This document shows positions 1 through 4,037 of a stretch of 5,907 bases of DNA, piece after piece. Position numbers and translations under genes: made by a program. Positions within the stretch are counted from its first letter, which is position 1; each line of letters starts with the position of its first letter. The stretch is from the NCBI GenBank assembly GCA_020425885.1, contig JAGQRA010000436.1:1-5907 (forward strand). Reading direction: 5' to 3'. The notes under the pieces are model-generated. The model made no database searches. It was not told where the DNA came from and saw only the letters and a list, made by a program, of their open reading frames with translations. Source of the stretch: Planctomycetota bacterium. GTDB lineage: Bacteria > Planctomycetota > UBA1135 > UBA2386.

Positions 1-789
1 GAGGCCGCGGCCGATGCGGCTGGTGCCGGTGCCGCCGGTGCCGCCGGTGCCGCGGGTGCCGCCGACCCCGCCGCCGCGCCGCAGGATCCGCTGCCGATCC
101 TCGAGCAGGCGCTCGGCAAGGCGAAGCAGGCCAGGGATCACTTCGTTCGCGGCGCGACCGCGGCCTCGTCCGCGGAGTCTTCGCCCGAGCTGCTGCGCAA
201 CACCGAGCGGGCGCTCGGCTACATCGCTGAGCTCGAGCGCAAGATCGAGGAGCTGAAGAAGCAGCGCGAGGAGCAGCAGGACGACGAGAACAAGAACAAG
301 GACGAGAGCAAGGACGACAAGGAGAACAAGGACGACGAGCAGAAGAAGTCCGACGAGCAGAACAAGGACCAGAAGGACCAGAAGGGCGAGAAGGGCGAGC
401 AGGACAAGGGCGAGCAGAAGCCCGATGAGCCGGAGAACCAGGAAGGCTCCGAGGAGCAGCCGCCCGAGCCGAAGCCCGAGTCGCAGCAGAAGAACGAGCC
501 CGAGCAGGGCCAGGAGAACAAGGAGGGCGAGCAGGAGCAGCCCGAGCAGCCCGAGCAGCCCGAGCCGAAGGAGGGGGAGAGCGAGCAACAGCAACCCGAG
601 CCGAAGCCAGAGGAGCAGCAGCAGGCCCATCCGCGCAACGATGCACCCGGCGAGGGCGCCGAGGGCCGGCAGCTGTCACCGGAGCAGGCGCAGCGGTTGT
701 TGCAGCAGCTCGAGAACCTCGACAAGCAGCTCGAGGCGCTGCGGGCGCGGGCGACCTCACGACGGAAGCCGGTGGAGCGGGATTGGTGA
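1..789 (+). CDS. batC: BatC-like protein, C-terminal part (5' end outside window)
   Basis: The frame is open from the first base to TGA at 787-789, giving 262 residues with no start in the window. It begins with an Ala/Gly stretch, then an amphipathic helical segment (about residues 29-85, from PLPILEQALGKAK to LERKIEELKKQ) with the LLRNTERAL-type spacing of the last TPR helices in BatC proteins. Residues ~87-215 are an almost purely hydrophilic linker of Glu, Lys, Gln, Asp, Asn and Pro. The last ~40 residues (LSPEQAQRLLQQLENLDKQL, then RRKPVERDW) match the closing helix and xVEKDW-like tail known from BatC and from BatB-BatC fusions. BatC is thought to work with the vWA proteins BatA/BatB and with BatD/BatE in a membrane complex linked to stress or oxygen tolerance; the biochemistry is poorly known. 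Its stop overlaps the next start. A vWA gene is expected upstream, and whether this piece is fused to it cannot be seen. Confidence 0.75.
   Translation, partial: EAAADAAGAGAAGAAGAAGAADPAAAPQDPLPILEQALGKAKQARDHFVRGATAASSAESSPELLRNTERALGYIAELERKIEELKKQREEQQDDENKNKDESKDDKENKDDEQKKSDEQNKDQKDQKGEKGEQDKGEQKPDEPENQEGSEEQPPEPKPESQQKNEPEQGQENKEGEQEQPEQPEQPEPKEGESEQQQPEPKPEEQQQAHPRNDAPGEGAEGRQLSPEQAQRLLQQLENLDKQLEALRARATSRRKPVERDW
28..63 (+). repeat. 9-bp tandem repeat (GGTGCCGCC x4)
   Basis: Four consecutive 9-bp units read GGTGCCGCC, with one base change at 54 (unit 3 ends GCG). They encode Gly-Ala-Ala steps inside the BatC-like frame, and a shorter GGTGCC precedes them. The period is a multiple of three, so slippage would lengthen or shorten the Ala/Gly linker without breaking the frame. 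Confidence 0.7.
774..777 (+). promoter_or_regulatory. Ribosome binding site for batDE (GGAG)
   Basis: GGAG lies 8 nt upstream of GTG at 786. This favours GTG 786, which also overlaps the preceding stop as GTGA, over TTG 783 (too close) and ATG 792 (14 nt spacing). The site lies inside the end of the BatC-like gene, so translation is probably coupled. Confidence 0.55.
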
Positions 790-3320
790 CGATGCCGTCG
801 GTGCAGCTCTCGGGCATCAGGCTCGTGCTCGCCGCGTTCGCCTTCGTGGCGGGCCTGGCGGCGGATCTGATGGCGCAGGAGAAGCTCGAGGTCGAGGGGC
901 CGACGCCGAGCACGCTCCGACTCGGCGAGACGGCGCGGGTGCAGATCCGGGTCGAGGGCCGTGGCGCCGATCCGCGCGCGCCGCGACTGCCGACGGTCGA
1001 CGGGCTGACGATGCAGCTGTCGGCGCCGACCCGCAGCAGCTACACGTTCTTCGACGGCCGCACGATGGTCGAGCGCCAGGGCGTGCAGTACACGCTCGGG
1101 CTGCGGCCGCAGCGTGAGGGTGAGTTCGTCATTCCCGCGTTCCCGATCTGGACCGGCTCGAAGGAGCAGCAGATCGGCGAGCTGCGGCTGCGCGTCGTCA
1201 AGGACCTGCGCGGCGAGGACATGGCCTGGATCGACGTCGAGGTCAGCCCGAAGCGCGTCTACGTGCACGAGCCGATCCGGATCCGTGTCGAGTTCGGCAT
1301 CCAACCCGGGCTGCGCATCGCCCAGGACGTCTACCAGCGCACGCGCTATCTCGACATCGAAGTCGATGCGCAGTGGCTCAGTCAGTTCCCCGGCGGCGAG
1401 CGGATCACCCTGCCCGATCCGAAGGGAGACCTGCGCGCGATCATCAGTAACCGCGAGCTGTTCGCCGCCGAGTTCGACGGCCAGTTCCGCCGCGGCAACC
1501 AGACCTGGCAGCGCTTCGCCTTCGACCGCGCCTTCCTGCCGACGCGAACGGGCATCGTCGAGCTGTCGGCGCCGACGCTGCGCTTCCAGGTCGTGCGCGA
1601 CAGCGGGCGGGTGGACGTGTTCGGGCGGGCGCTGACGAACAGCGAGAACCTCTACGCCTACGGCAAACCGGTCGCGGTCGAGGTGCTGCCGATCCCCGAG
1701 GCGGGCCGTCCGCAACCCTACTACGGCGCGGTCGGGCGGTTCACGATCACCGCCGCGCTCGATCGCGACACGGTCACCGTCGGCAGCTCGGTGAAGCTGC
1801 AGCTCGTGGTGCGCGGCCAGGGCAACCTCGAGTTCCTGCGTCTGCCCGAACTCGATGCGCTCGAAGGGCTGCACAAGCTCGGCTCCGCCGAGGTGCAGCG
1901 CGACGCCGACCGGGTGGTCGTCGACTACGACCTGACGCCGCTCTCGACCGACGTCACGATGGTGCCCGCGATCGGCTGGAACTACTTCGACACCACGCCC
2001 GGGGTCGAGCAGTTCGTCGAGGTCGAGACGCAGCCGATCCCGTTGCACGTCAATCCGCTGGCCAACGGCGAGACCCTGGCGCCGTTGTCGAACGCGGTCA
2101 GCAAGGCGGTGACGCCGGGGGTCGACGACATCTTCGATCTCCCGGACCTGACCGGCCCACAGGTCCTGTTGCGACCACGGCAGCCATGGCTGTCGTGGCT
2201 GGCCGTGCTCGGCCCGTGGTTGCTGACCGCGCTGGCCGGCTTCGCCTTCACCGCGCTGCGTCGCCGCGCCGCCGATGTCACCGGCCGGCGCTCGCGCACC
2301 GCGCTGCGCAACTTTCGGGCGTCGCTGTCCGCCGGAGCCGAGCCGATCGATGCGCTCGCCGGCTACCTCGGCGATCGCCTCGACATCGCCGCCGCGGCCG
2401 TCATCCGCGCCGACCTCGTGGCGTGCCTGCAGCAGGCCGGCATCGAGAACGAACTCGCCACCGAGGTGGGCCGTGCGATCGAACGCGGCACCGCGGCGCG
2501 CTACGGCGGCGGTGAGGCGTTGTCGGCCGAGGCGGTCGAGTCGCTGGTGCGGCGCCTCGAGCCGGTGGCGATCCGGCGCGCGGCCTTCGGTGGCGCGCAG
2601 TTGCTGCTGTTGTTGCCGTTGCTGGCCTGCGGGCTGGTCTCGACGGCGCCGGCGCAGCAGGCCGCATCCGGACCGGAGTCTGCCGCCGTCGCCGCCTATC
2701 GCGCCGGTGACTACGCCGCCGCCGATGCCGCCTTCGCCAGCGCCTATGCCAAGAGCGGTGACCGTCGACTGCTGCAGGCGCGTGGCAATTGCCTGTTCCG
2801 GCTCGGCGATCTGCCGCGCGCGTTGTGGGCCTTCGAGTCGGCGCGCCTGGGGGTGCCACGCGATCCGCAGCTGTTGGCCAACATCGAGTTGGTCCAGGCC
2901 CGACTCGAGATCCCGCCGCCCGACGCCGGCTTCGTCGCCGAGCTCGCCGAGCTGCAACGTCGACTGTCGTCCGGTGAGCGCCAGGCGCTGCTCGCCGCCT
3001 GCATGCTGATCGGCGCGCTGTGTCTGGTCGCCGGCTGGCGCCGTACTGGACTGCGTTGGATCGGCGTGTTGGTGCTGATCCCCGGGCTCTGGCTCGCCGC
3101 CGAGGAGTGCTGGCTGGGACCCTCGCGGCCGAAGCTCGCCATCGCGCAACAGAAGCTGGCCATCACCTCCGAGCCGCGCGCCGACCAGGAGCCGGTGGCG
3201 ACGGTCCGACCCGGGGTGGCGTTGTCGGTGCTCGGCAGCACCGCGGGGTCCTTCGTTCGGGTGCGGGCCGGCGGCAGGGAGGGTTACGTGGTGACGACGG
3301 CGATCGCTGTCGTCGAGTGA
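786..3320 (+). CDS. batD: BatD-BatE fusion protein (aerotolerance-type envelope protein with TPR and SH3-like domain)
   Basis: This is an 844-residue protein read from GTG 786. Residues 1-30 form a signal peptide (RLVLAAFAFVAGLAADLMA, likely cut before QEKLEVEG). Residues ~35-425 are BatD-type periplasmic beta domains, with the family-typical QYTLGLRPQREGEFVIPAF near 101-119 and VPAIGWNYFDTTPG near 393-406. A membrane helix spans ~469-490, followed by RRR; residues ~491-598 are the BatD cytoplasmic tail. A second hydrophobic stretch (~600-620, LLLLLPLLACGLV) looks like the former BatE signal peptide and ends in APAQQ. Residues ~632-708 hold two TPR-like units (AYRAGDYAAADAAFASAY and GNCLFRLGDLPRALWAFESA). 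Two membrane helices follow (~733-750 and 757-772), then an SH3-like domain (~784-844, SEPRADQEPVATVRPG to GGREGYVV). BatD and BatE are usually separate proteins. The function is inferred from the family; TPR and SH3 domains suggest protein or cell-wall contacts in the periplasm. Confidence 0.85.
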   Translation: MTMPSVQLSGIRLVLAAFAFVAGLAADLMAQEKLEVEGPTPSTLRLGETARVQIRVEGRGADPRAPRLPTVDGLTMQLSAPTRSSYTFFDGRTMVERQGVQYTLGLRPQREGEFVIPAFPIWTGSKEQQIGELRLRVVKDLRGEDMAWIDVEVSPKRVYVHEPIRIRVEFGIQPGLRIAQDVYQRTRYLDIEVDAQWLSQFPGGERITLPDPKGDLRAIISNRELFAAEFDGQFRRGNQTWQRFAFDRAFLPTRTGIVELSAPTLRFQVVRDSGRVDVFGRALTNSENLYAYGKPVAVEVLPIPEAGRPQPYYGAVGRFTITAALDRDTVTVGSSVKLQLVVRGQGNLEFLRLPELDALEGLHKLGSAEVQRDADRVVVDYDLTPLSTDVTMVPAIGWNYFDTTPGVEQFVEVETQPIPLHVNPLANGETLAPLSNAVSKAVTPGVDDIFDLPDLTGPQVLLRPRQPWLSWLAVLGPWLLTALAGFAFTALRRRAADVTGRRSRTALRNFRASLSAGAEPIDALAGYLGDRLDIAAAAVIRADLVACLQQAGIENELATEVGRAIERGTAARYGGGEALSAEAVESLVRRLEPVAIRRAAFGGAQLLLLLPLLACGLVSTAPAQQAASGPESAAVAAYRAGDYAAADAAFASAYAKSGDRRLLQARGNCLFRLGDLPRALWAFESARLGVPRDPQLLANIELVQARLEIPPPDAGFVAELAELQRRLSSGERQALLAACMLIGALCLVAGWRRTGLRWIGVLVLIPGLWLAAEECWLGPSRPKLAIAQQKLAITSEPRADQEPVATVRPGVALSVLGSTAGSFVRVRAGGREGYVVTTAIAVVE

Positions 3321-3447
3321 GCGCGGTCGGGCTCAGCGCTCGTCGCGGCGGATCGGCTTCTCCGAAGAAGCTGGCAACGGGCGGCGATCGCGGGACACGG
3401 GTGCTGCGATGGCAAATCAAGCTGAGGGGCGTCGCCGCGAGCGGCGC
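3321..3447 (+). other. Intergenic spacer after batDE with two weak hairpins
   Basis: No gene is supported here. Two small inverted repeats are visible: GAGCGC (3319-3324) with GCGCTC (3336-3341), which overlaps the batDE stop codon, and GCTTCT (3356-3361) with AGAAGC (3366-3371), with a 4-nt loop. Neither is followed by a run of T, so an intrinsic terminator is possible but unproven. An ATG at 3409 is in frame with the following gene but adds a charged, non-secretory extension (MANQAEGRRRERR), so I did not use it. Confidence 0.35.
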
Positions 3448-3660
3448 GTGAGAACGATGCGAACCTCGGTGACTGCCCTCCTGGCTGTCGTGCTTTCGTT
3501 GTGCGCGTTCGCGAGTCCGACCCGCTCCCAATGCGCGACCCAGTGGGTGTCGGGTTCGAGCATTCCCGGCACGAACAGCTGGGTGAATGCGACGACCTTC
3601 TGGGACCCTGACGGTGCGGGGCCGGCGACACCGCGATTGGTTCTGGGCGGCTACTTCTGA
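3448..3660 (+). pseudogene. Truncated leader copy of the WDG-repeat secreted protein
   Basis: The frame runs from GTG 3448 to TGA 3658-3660, giving 70 residues. The start was chosen because it aligns exactly with the GTG at 4038 of the long downstream copy (GTG-AGA-ACG-ATG-CGA against GTG-AAA-GCG-ATT-CGA). The product has a signal peptide (TSVTALLAVVLSLCAFAS), then QWVSGSSIPGTNSWVNATTF and DPDGAGPATPRLVLGGYF, where it stops before any WDG repeat. By hand alignment, 182 of 210 bases and 59 of 70 residues match the downstream copy. In codons 31-70 only one of 11 changed codons alters the amino acid. Relative to the intact copy, an 18-base in-frame deletion (equivalent to 4249-4266) creates the TGA, and homology continues for ~10 bases to the palindrome. 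It is most likely a decayed paralogue, though a short secreted peptide could still be made. Confidence 0.7.
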
Positions 3661-3665
3661 GCCAA

Positions 3666-3711
3666 CGGTGCCAGGACCGGATCGCACATGTGCGATTCGG
3701 TCCTGGCACCG
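3666..3711. repeat. 46-bp near-perfect palindrome (REP-like or miniature element)
   Basis: The left arm 3666-3688 and right arm 3689-3711 are reverse complements with a single mismatch (G3680 against T3697, a G-U wobble in RNA). The centre is CACATGTG with no spacer, and the outer arms read GGTGCCAGGACCG and CGGTCCTGGCACC. It sits exactly where homology between the truncated gene and its intact paralogue ends and where an unrelated gene remnant begins. Such intergenic palindromes with GGTGCC...GGCACC ends resemble REP-type elements mobilised by IS200-like transposases; that link is inference. As RNA it would also form a very stable hairpin and could stop transcription. Confidence 0.8.
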
Positions 3712-3891
3712 AATCTTCAATCTGAGGTCGCGCGTTCGCTGGACCTGCCAGCGGTCGATGCGACCGCGGCGATCGGCAGCGTCGAGGAGCCGAATGTGCT
3801 CTACGTCGATGCCGGCGGCCACCTCAATCGTCGCGGCGCCGAGCTCGTGGGGGCGGCGGTGGCGGCGGTGCTGGGGCCGTTGTTGAGGTAG
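3712..3891 (+). pseudogene. C-terminal remnant of a probable SGNH/GDSL-type hydrolase
   Basis: An open frame ends at TAG 3889-3891, and from NLQSEVARSLDLPAVDAT onward reads like the end of an SGNH-fold esterase or acyltransferase. An alpha-helical stretch is followed by LYVDAGGHLNRRGAELVGAA. The Asp and His of DAGGHLN correspond to the family's late D-x-x-H catalytic block (here with one extra residue), and GAELVGAAVAAVL to the closing helix. The N-terminal GDS block and the central domain are absent. The only nearby ATG (3688) lies in the centre of the palindrome, with no ribosome binding site. The frame matches that of the truncated gene upstream, probably by chance. I read it as debris left when the palindrome or a deletion joined two genes; about 60 codons are too few for a firm family call. 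Confidence 0.5.
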
Positions 3892-4037
3892 GCTGGACGG
3901 TCGTCGGCCGCGGCTGATCTGCTGCCGGAAGTCAGGGCCCGTGCGGCCAGTGCTTCCGTGCTTCCGGGTGTGTCGGTCTCATGCCGTTGCCGGATGTGTG
4001 ATGATGCGGTCGTGTTGTCTACTCAGCAGGTGACTTC
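3892..4037 (+). other. Intergenic region upstream of the long WDG-repeat gene
   Basis: No coding region is supported. It contains the short direct repeat TGCTTCCG twice in succession (around 3950-3966) and a ribosome binding site just before the next gene. TTGCCG at 3987-3992 could be a -35 element, but I see no convincing -10 hexamer. The promoter of the downstream gene should lie here, since the next gene upstream is a remnant, but it cannot be placed from sequence alone. Confidence 0.3.
4028..4033 (+). promoter_or_regulatory. Ribosome binding site (AGGTGA) for the WDG-repeat protein
   Basis: AGGTGA lies 4 nt before GTG 4038. Together with the signal peptide that follows directly, it supports this non-ATG start. 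No ATG lies in frame near the leader. Confidence 0.5.

Noticed and set aside
28..63. 9-bp repeats as a CRISPR-like or origin iteron array
   Set aside because: The units are tiny, contiguous and in coding phase, without spacers. They simply encode an Ala/Gly stretch.
783..791. TTG 783 or ATG 792 as the start of batDE
   Set aside because: GTG 786 has the best-spaced GGAG and forms a GTGA overlap with the preceding stop. The signal peptide is unaffected by the choice, so the alternatives cannot be fully excluded.
219..3149. Antisense 976-codon open frame opposite batC/batDE
   Set aside because: It mirrors two real genes with strong GC3 bias, which removes stops from the opposite strand. Its product is Arg/Gln/Ser/Cys-rich and low in complexity, with no recognisable domain; the charged BatC linker read backwards gives its Ser/Cys/Phe-rich end.
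3409..3447. ATG 3409 as the start of the truncated secreted-protein copy
   Set aside because: It would add 13 charged residues before the signal peptide that are absent from the paralogue, whose start aligns with GTG 3448.
3163..3822. Antisense frames across the truncated copy and the hydrolase remnant
   Set aside because: They cross several unrelated sense elements and the palindrome, and have Arg/Pro-rich shadow composition. The sense strand shows a real signal peptide and paralogue conservation with mostly synonymous changes.
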